A DNA stretch of 37,776 nt from Ilumatobacteraceae bacterium. Its GTDB lineage: Bacteria > Actinomycetota > Acidimicrobiia > Acidimicrobiales > Ilumatobacteraceae. The translations under genes and the position numbers were made by a program. Positions 30,914-37,776 of the stretch are shown here, piece by piece. Location: positions 1-37,776 of the forward strand of contig JANRCO010000025.1 of assembly GCA_030726975.1 (NCBI GenBank). Reading direction: 5' to 3'. The notes below the pieces were generated by a model. That model was not told where the DNA came from. It saw only the letters and a program-made list of their open reading frames with translations, and searched no databases. Position 1 is the first letter of the stretch, and the number at the start of each line of letters is the position of its first letter.

Positions 30914-31879
30914 ATGCGTACACGCCTCACCGAACTTCTCGACATTGAACACCCCGTCATGCTTGCCGGCATGGGCGGCGTCTCGTACCACGAGCTCGTC
31001 GCTGCTGTTTCTGAAGCCGGAGGCATTGGCACTTTTGGCGCCTCCACCATGAAAACTCCCGAGCTTGCTGAAGAAATGAAACTTGCGCGAGGTGCAACGC
31101 AAAAACCATTTGGTGTCGACCTCCTCACCGCACTTCCCCACCAAGTTGAAGAAGGCGTCCGTGCAGTGGTGGAAGGTGGTGCTCGTATTTTTGTCGCAGG
31201 CCTTGGCGTGCCACGCGATGCCATCGACTACTTGCATAAAAACAATGTTCTCGTTGGCTCCATGTGCGGAAAAGTGCGCCATGCAGTTTCTGCCGTTGCC
31301 AGTGGATGCGACTTCGTTGTTGCCCAAGGCACCGAAGGTGGCGGGCACACCGGCACCGTGGCAACGCTTGCGTTAATTCCGCAAGTCGTTGATGCATTGG
31401 GCGGAGCAGTTCCTGTTGTTGCAGCGGGCGGGTTGTTCGATGGTCGTGGTCTTGCCGCGTCTCTTGCATTAGGCGCCGACGGCGTATGGATTGGCACACG
31501 CTTTATTGCAACACCCGAAGCACGTGCTGTTCAGGGCTACAAAGAAACACTTCTCGCCATTCATGAAGATGGCACCGTCATTTCCCGCGGGTTCACCGGC
31601 AAAACATGCCGCGTGGTGCGTAACGACTGGACCAACCACTACGAACAGCATCCAGAAGAACTCAAGCCTTTCCCACAACAAGCCATTTACTCCATGGGCG
31701 AAGGTGCAAACCACCTCGGTTACCCCAGCGACACTGTTGTCGATGTGAATCGTGAGTTCATGCCATGTGGTCAAGGTGTTGGCGCCATCACTTCGCTCAT
31801 CCCTGCAGGTCAAATTGTGCGCGACATTGTTGCCGAAGCAGAAAAGTTCTTACGCTCCACGCAGAAGTACTTCGCTTAA
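30914..31879 (+). CDS. Nitronate monooxygenase (2-nitropropane dioxygenase family)
   Basis: From the ATG at 30914 the protein has 321 residues. It is a FMN-binding TIM barrel: TELLDIEHPVMLAGMGGVS is the usual start, FVVAQGTEGGGHTG carries the conserved GGHxG segment, and VPVVAAGGLFDGRGLAASLALGADGVWIGTRF is the phosphate-binding end of the barrel. Class II-type enzymes of this length oxidise alkyl nitronates or propionate-3-nitronate, but many family members have other, unknown flavin roles. A GTG at 30881 is in frame but would read through the promoter box. The MFS gene follows after 12 bases and is probably co-transcribed. An enoyl-reductase-like role is the main alternative. Confidence 0.88.
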   Translation: MRTRLTELLDIEHPVMLAGMGGVSYHELVAAVSEAGGIGTFGASTMKTPELAEEMKLARGATQKPFGVDLLTALPHQVEEGVRAVVEGGARIFVAGLGVPRDAIDYLHKNNVLVGSMCGKVRHAVSAVASGCDFVVAQGTEGGGHTGTVATLALIPQVVDALGGAVPVVAAGGLFDGRGLAASLALGADGVWIGTRFIATPEARAVQGYKETLLAIHEDGTVISRGFTGKTCRVVRNDWTNHYEQHPEELKPFPQQAIYSMGEGANHLGYPSDTVVDVNREFMPCGQGVGAITSLIPAGQIVRDIVAEAEKFLRSTQKYFA

Positions 31880-31891
31880 GCACAACGCCCC

Positions 31892-33136
31892 ATGTGGAAA
31901 CTCCTGCGCGAGAATCGCGATATTCGCCTGCTCTTTATTGCGCAGGTCATTTCCTACCTGGGTGATTGGTTTACCTTTGTTGCACTTGCTGGACTTGTTG
32001 AAGATGCAACGGGTTCCAAATTCTTAGTCTCACTAGTGATGGTGACATTCTCACTCCCCTCGTTCTTGGCTTCGCCCATTGCAGGCCCAACCGCCGATCG
32101 ATATGACCGCAAGAAAGTTCTTGTTGTTGTTTCGTGTTTCCAAGCCATTGCTGCGTTCGGACTCATCACCGCTGGCGATTCACGTATTTGGATGGTGTTT
32201 CTCTTTCAGTCGTCCATTTCTGCACTCGCTGCATTTGTTGGACCCGCCAGCGGAGCCGCACTTCCTAACCTCGCTCGCAACCCTGAAGAACTCACCAAGG
32301 CCAACTCACTTCTAGGTGCCACTTGGGGCATCATGCTCGCTGTTGGTGCTGGTATCGGTGGATTGTTTTCGCAAGCATTTGGCCGCACTGCCGCATTCGT
32401 TGTGAATGGAATTTCTTTTCTCATTGCCGCGGCACTCTTTGCCGCTATTCAAACAAAAATGCAAGAACACCGTGCGCACCAGCCTGGTGATGCGAAGCGA
32501 CCACGAATGCGTCCATTTGACGACATGAAAGAAGCTCTACATTTAGCCCGTCAAGACAAAGTCATTTTGGCTCTTGTTGCATCGAAAACAACCTTTGCAG
32601 TGGGTGCCGGCATTGTCAGCCAGCTTGCAGTACTTGCCTCTGACGTTTTTAAATCGGGCGATGCAGGACGCGGCTTGCTCATTGGCGTGCGTGGTATTGG
32701 CTCAGGGCTCGGCCCCATTATTGGTGCACGATTTGCGAAGGGCAACCTGCAAAAACTTCTCTTCACGTGCGGTATTGCTGGGCTCTTGTTCTCTGTGTTT
32801 TATTTGGGCGCTGCCGCAAGCCCCAACATCGCCATTGCAGCCATCTGCGTAGCACTTGCTCACTTTGGTGGCGGAGCACAATGGACACTCTCGTCGTATG
32901 GCTTACAGATGCGTTCCCCCGATGCCGTGCGCGGGCGCGTACTTGCAGGTGACTTTGCCATTGTTACTCTCATGCTGAGTTTGTCGAGTGCCGCGTCGGG
33001 CTTACTTGCCGATGCTGTTGGGGTGCGCGTCACCATTGCAGTGTTTGCAGTCACCGCTGCGTTTGCAAGTATTGGTTACCTTGTGCTGACAAAACCTATG
33101 AGAGAGCGTCTGCGCACCGAGCAGCAGCATCCATAA
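31892..33136 (+). CDS. MFS transporter (EntS/tetracycline-efflux-like)
   Basis: A 414-residue polytopic protein. The opening NRDIRLLFIAQVISYLGDWFTFVAL and the loop 2-3 motif DRYDRKKVLVV (motif A-like) place it in the MFS_3/EntS-like drug or siderophore exporter group. About twelve hydrophobic helices can be counted, with a polar central loop near residues 190-215 (KMQEHRAHQPGDAKRPRMRPFDDMKEAL) between the two six-helix halves. Export of a small hydrophobic compound is likely, identity unknown. It lies 12 bases after the nitronate monooxygenase. Its last 41 bases are antisense to the end of the beta-lactamase-fold gene, the largest convergent overlap in the window. Confidence 0.87.
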   Translation: MWKLLRENRDIRLLFIAQVISYLGDWFTFVALAGLVEDATGSKFLVSLVMVTFSLPSFLASPIAGPTADRYDRKKVLVVVSCFQAIAAFGLITAGDSRIWMVFLFQSSISALAAFVGPASGAALPNLARNPEELTKANSLLGATWGIMLAVGAGIGGLFSQAFGRTAAFVVNGISFLIAAALFAAIQTKMQEHRAHQPGDAKRPRMRPFDDMKEALHLARQDKVILALVASKTTFAVGAGIVSQLAVLASDVFKSGDAGRGLLIGVRGIGSGLGPIIGARFAKGNLQKLLFTCGIAGLLFSVFYLGAAASPNIAIAAICVALAHFGGGAQWTLSSYGLQMRSPDAVRGRVLAGDFAIVTLMLSLSSAASGLLADAVGVRVTIAVFAVTAAFASIGYLVLTKPMRERLRTEQQHP

Positions 33137-34295
33137 GGTTCTTTGCTCGCAAATCGCCAACAATATTGTTAGCAAGCTTGTTCATTACATAACCAAAGGC
33201 AAGTTCACGCTGGGGTTGCAAGAAAGCAACTGAACCACCAAAACCCGGGTGACCACAACTGCCCTCGCCCGCATATGGCGTGAAATCGGAAGCCGTCATG
33301 TAACCCATTGCAAACGATGTAGGACCAATTAAGCAAGTGTCGGGTTCGTTCTTTGGAGTTTGCACCATAAACGCTGCATCACGCATCGCGCCAGACAAGA
33401 GCTGCACCCCATTCACAGGGTGTTGCAAAGCGGCATACATCGCAGCAAGCGACCGCGCGTTGGTGACACCATTTGCCGCAGGAATTTCTGCACGCAATAC
33501 ATCACTGCGGTTCATGAGACCTTCGCCCGTCCACGAACCCGAGAGCGATAAAGCTTTTCCACCTGGTGTATTTGGCCCCATGAACTGTTCGAGCAACTCA
33601 CGTGTCTTTTTTGCTTCCTCAGATTCAGGCTCTGTCGACTTTTCACGGCCTTGACCCATTAACAGTGGCACTATCCGGTGCTCCAATGCCTCGGGAAGCC
33701 CCACGTAAATTTCTACGCCAAGTGGACCTGCAATTTCTTCCTGAATGAACTGCCCCACTCCTCGACCATCAACACGACGAATGAGCTCGCCGGCCAACCA
33801 ACCAAACGTGAGTGCGTGATACCCATGCGCTGTGCCCGGCTCCCACAACGCGGCCATGCCCGCAAGCTCTGCAGTAATGGTGTTCCAGTGCAGAATTTCT
33901 TCTAGTTCCATGTGGCGCTCAACGGTGTACAAACCTGCTTGATGCGACAGCAACTGCGCAACAGTGACGTTGCCTTTACCGTTTTGAGCAAACTCTGGCC
34001 AATAGTGAGCAACAGGCAACTCATAGCTGAGAAGACCGCGTTCAACACACATTGCTACCGCAGTTGCCGTGACACCTTTGGTGGTACTAAAGACCAATTG
34101 CAAGGAGTCAACTGCATACTCTTTTGTTTTTGTGCGATCAGTCCAGCCGGAGAGAAGGTCGACGACCAATTCACCTTTGTGATACACCGCAACGCCACAA
34201 CCCACTTCTTCACCTGCAGCAAAGTTGGTGTGCACAGCATCGCGCACTTGTTCCCAACCTGGCGCACATGTACCCGAGAGGGGAAGGCTAGACAT
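33096..34295 (-). CDS. Serine hydrolase of the beta-lactamase (class C/EstB) family
   Basis: A 399-residue penicillin-binding-protein-like hydrolase. The SxxK motif is STTK (Ser70, Lys73), and the second motif is YHA (Tyr159 onward in HGYHALTFGWLAGE), typical of family VIII esterases such as EstB rather than classical AmpC (YxN). A C-terminal GHPGFGGSVAFLQPQ stretch stands where the KTG strand is expected. No signal peptide is visible, which points to a cytosolic esterase more than to antibiotic resistance. It starts two bases after the LLM gene stop, so the two form an operon, and it overlaps the convergent MFS gene by 41 bases. The substrate is unknown. Confidence 0.88.
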   Translation of the reverse strand: MSSLPLSGTCAPGWEQVRDAVHTNFAAGEEVGCGVAVYHKGELVVDLLSGWTDRTKTKEYAVDSLQLVFSTTKGVTATAVAMCVERGLLSYELPVAHYWPEFAQNGKGNVTVAQLLSHQAGLYTVERHMELEEILHWNTITAELAGMAALWEPGTAHGYHALTFGWLAGELIRRVDGRGVGQFIQEEIAGPLGVEIYVGLPEALEHRIVPLLMGQGREKSTEPESEEAKKTRELLEQFMGPNTPGGKALSLSGSWTGEGLMNRSDVLRAEIPAANGVTNARSLAAMYAALQHPVNGVQLLSGAMRDAAFMVQTPKNEPDTCLIGPTSFAMGYMTASDFTPYAGEGSCGHPGFGGSVAFLQPQRELAFGYVMNKLANNIVGDLRAKNLMDAAARCADALS

Positions 34296-34297
34296 GC

Positions 34298-35353
34298 CTA
34301 GATGCTGTCAACGATGTCGCGCAGTATCTCGATTTGCTTTGCGGCATCGGGGCCAACGGGGTTGACCGACAAAACGGTGACGCCAGCTTCTTTGAATGCT
34401 GCGACACGCTCGGCGATGAAGTTCTTTGGCCCCACCAAGTTGGTGAGTTCAAGCATTTCGGTAGGAACAGCACCAGCTGCTTCTTCTTTTTTGCCGTCGA
34501 GATACAGGTCTTGCACCAATTTTGCTTCTGCTTCATACCCATAGGCCGAGCAAATATCGTTGTAGAAGTTCTTGCCACGAGCACCCATGCCGCCGATGTA
34601 CAACGCACTGCTGGGGCGCACCATGTCAAGAATTTTGGCTTTGGTGTCGCCCACGTTGCCTTCGCCAATGGCAAGAATGCCGCCCGCACTGATGTCGAGT
34701 GGCTTCAGGTCTTTACTGCGCTTTGCAGTGCCGGCCTTCAACTGCTTGCCCCATACTTTGTCGAACTTTTCTGGTACGAACATGATGGGCAACCAACCGT
34801 CGGCCAACTCTGCAGTTGCCTCGACGCTGAGACCCTTCAAACTTGCCCACCAAATGGGGATGTCGGCACGCAATGGGTGGTTGATGAGCTTGAGCGGTTT
34901 ACCCAAGCCAGTTCCTTCGCCCGCTGGCAAAGGTGCTGTGACGGTTTGACCCTGATAGTTGAGAGCCTTTTCACGCTTCCACACTTCTCGGCACACTTCG
35001 ATGTATTCCTTAATGCGCTGCATTGGCTTCTCATAAGGAACGCCATGGAAACCTTCCACTACTTGTGGGCCCGATGCACCCAACCCAAGAATGAAGCGTC
35101 CGTCGCTGACATAGTCGCAACCAGCGCCGGTCATTGCCATGAGCGCTGCAGAACGCGAGTACACGTTCACAATGCCTGTTCCAATTTCCACGCGATTGGT
35201 GATTGCAGCAAGGTAACCCACTTGCGAAATGGCGTCGAAACTGTATGCCTCGGCAATCCACACCTGATCGAGACCAGCTTTTTCTAGTTCTACAACACGT
35301 GCAGCAGCGTCTTTAAAGCCACCTGCATAGTTGACCATCATTGACAGTTTCAT
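34298..35353 (-). CDS. LLM-class F420-dependent oxidoreductase
   Basis: From the ATG at 35353 the protein has 351 residues; an ATG at 35365 would add four. It is a luciferase-like TIM barrel: KLSMMVNYAGGFKDAAARVVELEKAGLDQVWIAEAYSFDA, then IGTGIVNVYSRSAALMAMTG and FILGLGASGPQVVEGFHG, a pattern of actinobacterial F420-binding members (related to F420-dependent methylene-H4MPT reductase and glucose-6-phosphate dehydrogenase). It should transfer hydride between F420 and an unknown substrate. GGGGGTAGGA before the ATG at 35353 can act as a ribosome binding site. It forms an operon with the beta-lactamase-fold gene two bases downstream. Use of F420 rather than FMN is inferred from family resemblance. 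Confidence 0.86.
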   Translation of the reverse strand: MKLSMMVNYAGGFKDAAARVVELEKAGLDQVWIAEAYSFDAISQVGYLAAITNRVEIGTGIVNVYSRSAALMAMTGAGCDYVSDGRFILGLGASGPQVVEGFHGVPYEKPMQRIKEYIEVCREVWKREKALNYQGQTVTAPLPAGEGTGLGKPLKLINHPLRADIPIWWASLKGLSVEATAELADGWLPIMFVPEKFDKVWGKQLKAGTAKRSKDLKPLDISAGGILAIGEGNVGDTKAKILDMVRPSSALYIGGMGARGKNFYNDICSAYGYEAEAKLVQDLYLDGKKEEAAGAVPTEMLELTNLVGPKNFIAERVAAFKEAGVTVLSVNPVGPDAAKQIEILRDIVDSI

Positions 35354-35385
35354 TCCTACCCCCATGAGTTACTACTGAGTACACC

Positions 35386-36231
35386 TTACGATTTATCGGC
35401 CCCTAATGCCCAATTCAAGTTGCCCGAGCGAAAACCAGCAAGGTCGAGGGTGACGTACTGATACCCCAACGGCTCAAGAGCGCCCACAATGCTGTTGTGC
35501 AACTCAGCTGCACGGGCAATGTCGCTGGCATCGAGCTCAATACGGGCCGTTTTCCCTTCATGACGCACCCGCATGTTTCCCACGAAACCCAATTGTCGCA
35601 TTGCTGCCTCTGCACGATCGATGGTGCTGAGCAGCCCCACAGTGACCGCGGTTCCGTATGGAACACGACTTGCTAAACACGCAGCTGCTGGCTTATTCCA
35701 GGTGCGCAGCCCCATTGCTTGCGATAGGTCACGAATTTCTGCTTTCGACAGGTTCGCCACCACAAGGGGGAACACTGCGCCTTTCAGTTCTGCAGCCTGT
35801 TGACCCGGGCGATGATCACCGAGGTCATCAACATTCACGCCGAGTGTGATGTGTGCGCTGCGCTCGCGAGCAATGGGCACCAACACATCCATGAGTTCGT
35901 CTTTGCAATGAAAGCAACGGTCGCCACTATTTGCAATGTATTCGGGTCGACTTGTTTCATTGGTGAGAAATGTTTGCCAATTCAGGCCCCACTCTGTGGC
36001 AAGTGCACGACAATCGTCGGCTTCACTTGCCGCCAAAGATGCCGATACTGCCGTAGCGCACAAGACGTTGTTTGCCCCTAAAACCAAGGTGGCAAAGGCG
36101 CCAAGAAATGCTGAGTCGGCTCCACCACTAAAGGCCACCACCACATTTCCCATCGATTCGATGGAAGTTCGCAGCGCATCGACCTTTACAGACGAGGGAG
36201 GAAGGCAAATGGCGCTCGACATATTGCTCAT
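35386..36231 (-). CDS. larE: LarE-like ATP-dependent sulfur transferase (PP-loop family)
   Basis: From the ATG at 36231 the protein has 281 residues. The PP-loop is VAFSGGADSAFL (residues 32-43). The C-terminal half holds WNKPAAACLASRVPYG, where Cys185 corresponds to Cys176, the sacrificial sulfur donor of L. plantarum LarE. Two more cysteines lie in GDRCFHCKDELMD (Cys106, Cys109). LarE makes the thiocarboxylates of the nickel-pincer cofactor; versions with three cysteines can carry a [4Fe-4S] cluster. No larA, larB or larC lies in the window. An upstream in-frame ATG at 36381 would run antisense into the hydrolase gene and reads as non-homologous sequence, so it is rejected. CACGAT six bases before the chosen start supports it. 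Confidence 0.85.
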   Translation of the reverse strand: MSNMSSAICLPPSSVKVDALRTSIESMGNVVVAFSGGADSAFLGAFATLVLGANNVLCATAVSASLAASEADDCRALATEWGLNWQTFLTNETSRPEYIANSGDRCFHCKDELMDVLVPIARERSAHITLGVNVDDLGDHRPGQQAAELKGAVFPLVVANLSKAEIRDLSQAMGLRTWNKPAAACLASRVPYGTAVTVGLLSTIDRAEAAMRQLGFVGNMRVRHEGKTARIELDASDIARAAELHNSIVGALEPLGYQYVTLDLAGFRSGNLNWALGADKS

Positions 36232-36243
36232 CTGTCTATCGTG
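36232..36243 (-). promoter_or_regulatory. Candidate -10 box (CACGAT), leaderless promoter of larE-like gene
   Basis: Minus-strand CACGAT plus AGACAG precedes the ATG at 36231 with a six-base gap. The box has C instead of T at position one. Confidence 0.35.
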
Positions 36244-36292
36244 ACATGCCAGCATTACGCGACTTCGCCCAAAGCATGAGAAACTAGCCACA

Positions 36293-37156
36293 ATGACACA
36301 ACACCAGATGCACGAAATCCGCTCCGGCCTGCATCTCCATTGCATCGCATGGGGCGAACCCACTCTTCCCGAGGCCCCCATGCTCTTGGTGCACGGTCTT
36401 GCCTCGAATGCTCGGCTGTGGGACGGCGTTGCCGAGCACCTCGTCGACCTTGGCCACTATGTGGTGGCCATCGACCAGCGTGGGCACGGGCAAAGTTCCA
36501 AACCCGACGACGGTTTCGATATGAGTACCGTTGCCCATGACCTTGAACTCTTCATTACACAACTCGGGTTACATCGCCCCGTTGTTGCTGGTCAGTCGTG
36601 GGGCGCCAACGTAGTTATTGAACTTGCTGTACGCGCACCGCACTTAGTGCGCGGCGTGTGTGCGGTTGATGGTGGCACCATTCAATTACAAAAACATTTT
36701 CCCGAATGGGAAACGTGTGAACAACAACTGCGCCCGCCCAACTTGCTTGGCACACCTGCAACGCGACTCGAAGGCGCCATTCGCGCGCACCACTCCGATT
36801 GGCCAGAAGCAGGCATTCGCGGCGCAATGGCAAATATGGAAGTACTCGCCGATGGCACCATTCGCCCGTGGCTCTCATTAGAACGGCACCTCAAAGTGTT
36901 GCGCGGTTTGTGGGAACACAATCCCGAAGAACGCTTCCCCCATATTTCTGTACCTGTTCTCTTCATGCCTGCTGTGGGCAGCGGTGAAGCTGCTTGGGCG
37001 GTCGACAAAAAAGAAGCGGTGGCACGTGCACTTGAATTACTGCCCAAAGGCGCAGCGAATTGGTACGAACCAGCCGACCACGACCTTCATGCGCAGTTTC
37101 CACAACGAGTTGCACAAGAATTACACGACGCCTCAGTGAACGGATTTTTCATATAA
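36293..37156 (+). CDS. Alpha/beta hydrolase
   Basis: A 287-residue alpha/beta-hydrolase. The oxyanion-hole region is LLVHGLASNARLWDGVAEHL, followed by VVAIDQRGHGQSSKPDDGFD. The nucleophile elbow is VAGQSWGANV, with Ser in GQSWG, and the late PADHDLHAQFP gives the histidine. Sequence style is that of haloalkane-dehalogenase/C-C-hydrolase/esterase-like enzymes; there is no signal peptide. GAAACT seven bases before the ATG is a weak candidate -10. It diverges from larE across 61 bases, and the S51-like gene begins two bases after its stop, so those two probably form an operon. The substrate is unknown. Confidence 0.87.
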   Translation: MTQHQMHEIRSGLHLHCIAWGEPTLPEAPMLLVHGLASNARLWDGVAEHLVDLGHYVVAIDQRGHGQSSKPDDGFDMSTVAHDLELFITQLGLHRPVVAGQSWGANVVIELAVRAPHLVRGVCAVDGGTIQLQKHFPEWETCEQQLRPPNLLGTPATRLEGAIRAHHSDWPEAGIRGAMANMEVLADGTIRPWLSLERHLKVLRGLWEHNPEERFPHISVPVLFMPAVGSGEAAWAVDKKEAVARALELLPKGAANWYEPADHDLHAQFPQRVAQELHDASVNGFFI

Positions 37157-37158
37157 CC

Positions 37159-37776
37159 ATGAGTACCACTGCACGCATACTTGCCATCATGGGTTCTGGC
37201 GAAACCTCACCCACCATGGTGAAAACACATCGCCAACTCATTGCGCGCCTCTCACAACCCAATGCAGTAGTGCTCGACACACCATATGGATTTCAAGAAA
37301 ATGCTCCCGAGCTTGCACTGCGCGCTGTCGAGTACTTCGAGGTCAGCGTGAATACTGCAATTTCGCCACTTGGCCTCACTCGCATGATTAGTGCCGACGC
37401 ATTGGCTGTTCAACAAGGCCTCAGCGCACTCACCGACGCCGACTACGTATTTGCCGGGCCGGGCTCGCCCACCTACGCACTTCGTCAATGGAAAAATACT
37501 CAGGTGTCGCACATCTTGCATGAAAAATTGCAACGCGGCGGCATTGTTACTTTTGCTTCGGCTGCTGCTCTCACCTTAGGAACCCGAACAGTTCCTGTGT
37601 ATGAAATTTATAAATGCGGTGAAGAGCCATATTGGCTTGAAGGTCTCAACTTGCTTGGCGAATTTGGCATACCTGCAGTGGTGATTCCGCATTACAACAA
37701 CGCCGAAGGTGGCCACCACGACACACGGTTTTGTTATCTCGGTGAAACGCGCCTCAACATGCTTGAACAACAACTC
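37159..37776 (+). CDS. Peptidase S51 / class I glutamine amidotransferase-like protein, N-terminal part (cut by window edge)
   Basis: The frame opens at an ATG at 37159, two bases after the hydrolase stop, and is still open at the window edge (206 residues). It begins ARILAIMGSGETSPTM, a known opening of a family of S51-like proteins. YVFAGPGSPTYALRQW precedes the nucleophile region GGIVTFASAAALTLG, where Ser134 is the candidate nucleophile, and VIPHYNNAEGGHHDTRF supplies histidines (His178 candidate). S51 members include dipeptidase E and cyanophycinase. The elbow reads FASAAA rather than the usual GxSAGA, so activity may differ. Without the C-terminus the family assignment is firm but the function is open. 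Confidence 0.82.
   Translation, partial: MSTTARILAIMGSGETSPTMVKTHRQLIARLSQPNAVVLDTPYGFQENAPELALRAVEYFEVSVNTAISPLGLTRMISADALAVQQGLSALTDADYVFAGPGSPTYALRQWKNTQVSHILHEKLQRGGIVTFASAAALTLGTRTVPVYEIYKCGEEPYWLEGLNLLGEFGIPAVVIPHYNNAEGGHHDTRFCYLGETRLNMLEQQL

Noticed and set aside
33096-34295. Beta-lactamase antibiotic-resistance gene
   Set aside because: The YHA motif and lack of signal peptide fit family VIII esterases better than resistance enzymes.
34334-35287. A 317-codon plus-strand frame inside the LLM oxidoreductase gene
   Set aside because: Fully antisense to a recognised gene; His/Cys-rich shadow composition, no start signal.
36232-36381. N-terminal 50-residue extension of the LarE-like protein
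   Set aside because: It would run antisense into the alpha/beta hydrolase start and has no homology-like sequence; the ATG at 36231 fits the family length and a -10 box.
1-37776. tRNA genes, riboswitches, mobile elements, phage or defence islands
   Set aside because: No gap is long enough for most of them, no cloverleaf or conserved riboswitch core was seen by eye, and no transposase, integrase or flanking repeat was found.

Overview
The window looks like a compact chromosomal segment of an actinobacterium, most plausibly an Acidimicrobiia-type (freshwater or marine) lineage. The evidence is a fused actinobacterial 2-oxoglutarate enzyme (Kgd/OdhA type), NucS mismatch endonuclease, a UvrD2-like helicase with an HRDC domain, an F420-type luciferase-like oxidoreductase, and a menaquinone/geranylgeranyl reductase-like flavoprotein. 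The lineage is inferred from gene content only; G+C looks intermediate by eye. I see no tRNA, rRNA, CRISPR array, insertion sequence, phage gene or defence island, and no gene-free stretch above about 120 bases. I count 36 protein genes, with a partial gene at each edge.

Layout. 1-5450 is a minus-strand run: PH/SHOCT membrane protein, metal/cobalamin-receptor-like protein, aldo/keto reductase, alpha/beta hydrolase, alpha-methylacyl-CoA racemase, PIG-L deacetylase and a histidine phosphatase cut by the edge. 5530-10043 holds a UvrD2-like helicase facing a minus-strand operon of NYN-S1 RNase-like protein, exonuclease III and a hot-dog thioesterase. 10107-14882 has a HAD hydrolase, kgd and a cupredoxin lipoprotein. 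14875-18799 has an orphan molybdopterin oxidoreductase, a PhyH-family dioxygenase and a stand-alone PuuD-N-type membrane protein with a strong terminator. 18896-21678 is ettA, a small membrane protein and a CysQ-like phosphatase. 21680-26930 has a CoA-transferase, an ABC1 kinase, an L,D-transpeptidase, nucS and an APS-reductase-type cysH. 26987-30019 has a MaoC hydratase plus SDR pair and a geranylgeranyl-reductase-like flavoprotein. 30016-37776 has a MOSC protein, nitronate monooxygenase, MFS transporter, beta-lactamase-fold hydrolase, LLM oxidoreductase, LarE-like protein, alpha/beta hydrolase and a partial S51 peptidase-like protein.

Functional themes: acyl-CoA and branched-chain lipid metabolism (racemase, CoA-transferase, MaoC plus SDR, thioesterase, possibly PhyH); DNA repair (NucS, UvrD2, XthA); sulfur assimilation (CysH, CysQ); and molybdenum or sulfur-transfer chemistry (Mo oxidoreductase, MOSC, LarE).

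The most coherent unlisted signal is regulatory. Many start codons are preceded by a TANNNT-like box with exactly six bases between box and start codon, as expected for leaderless transcription. It helps choose several starts (MOSC, nitronate monooxygenase, nucS, LarE). Almost all intergenic DNA is short divergent promoter gaps of 58-116 bases, and convergent gene ends touch or overlap by up to 41 bases. No clearly new multigene system is visible; the best protein-level candidates are the NYN-S1-basic-tail protein and the three-cysteine LarE-like protein.
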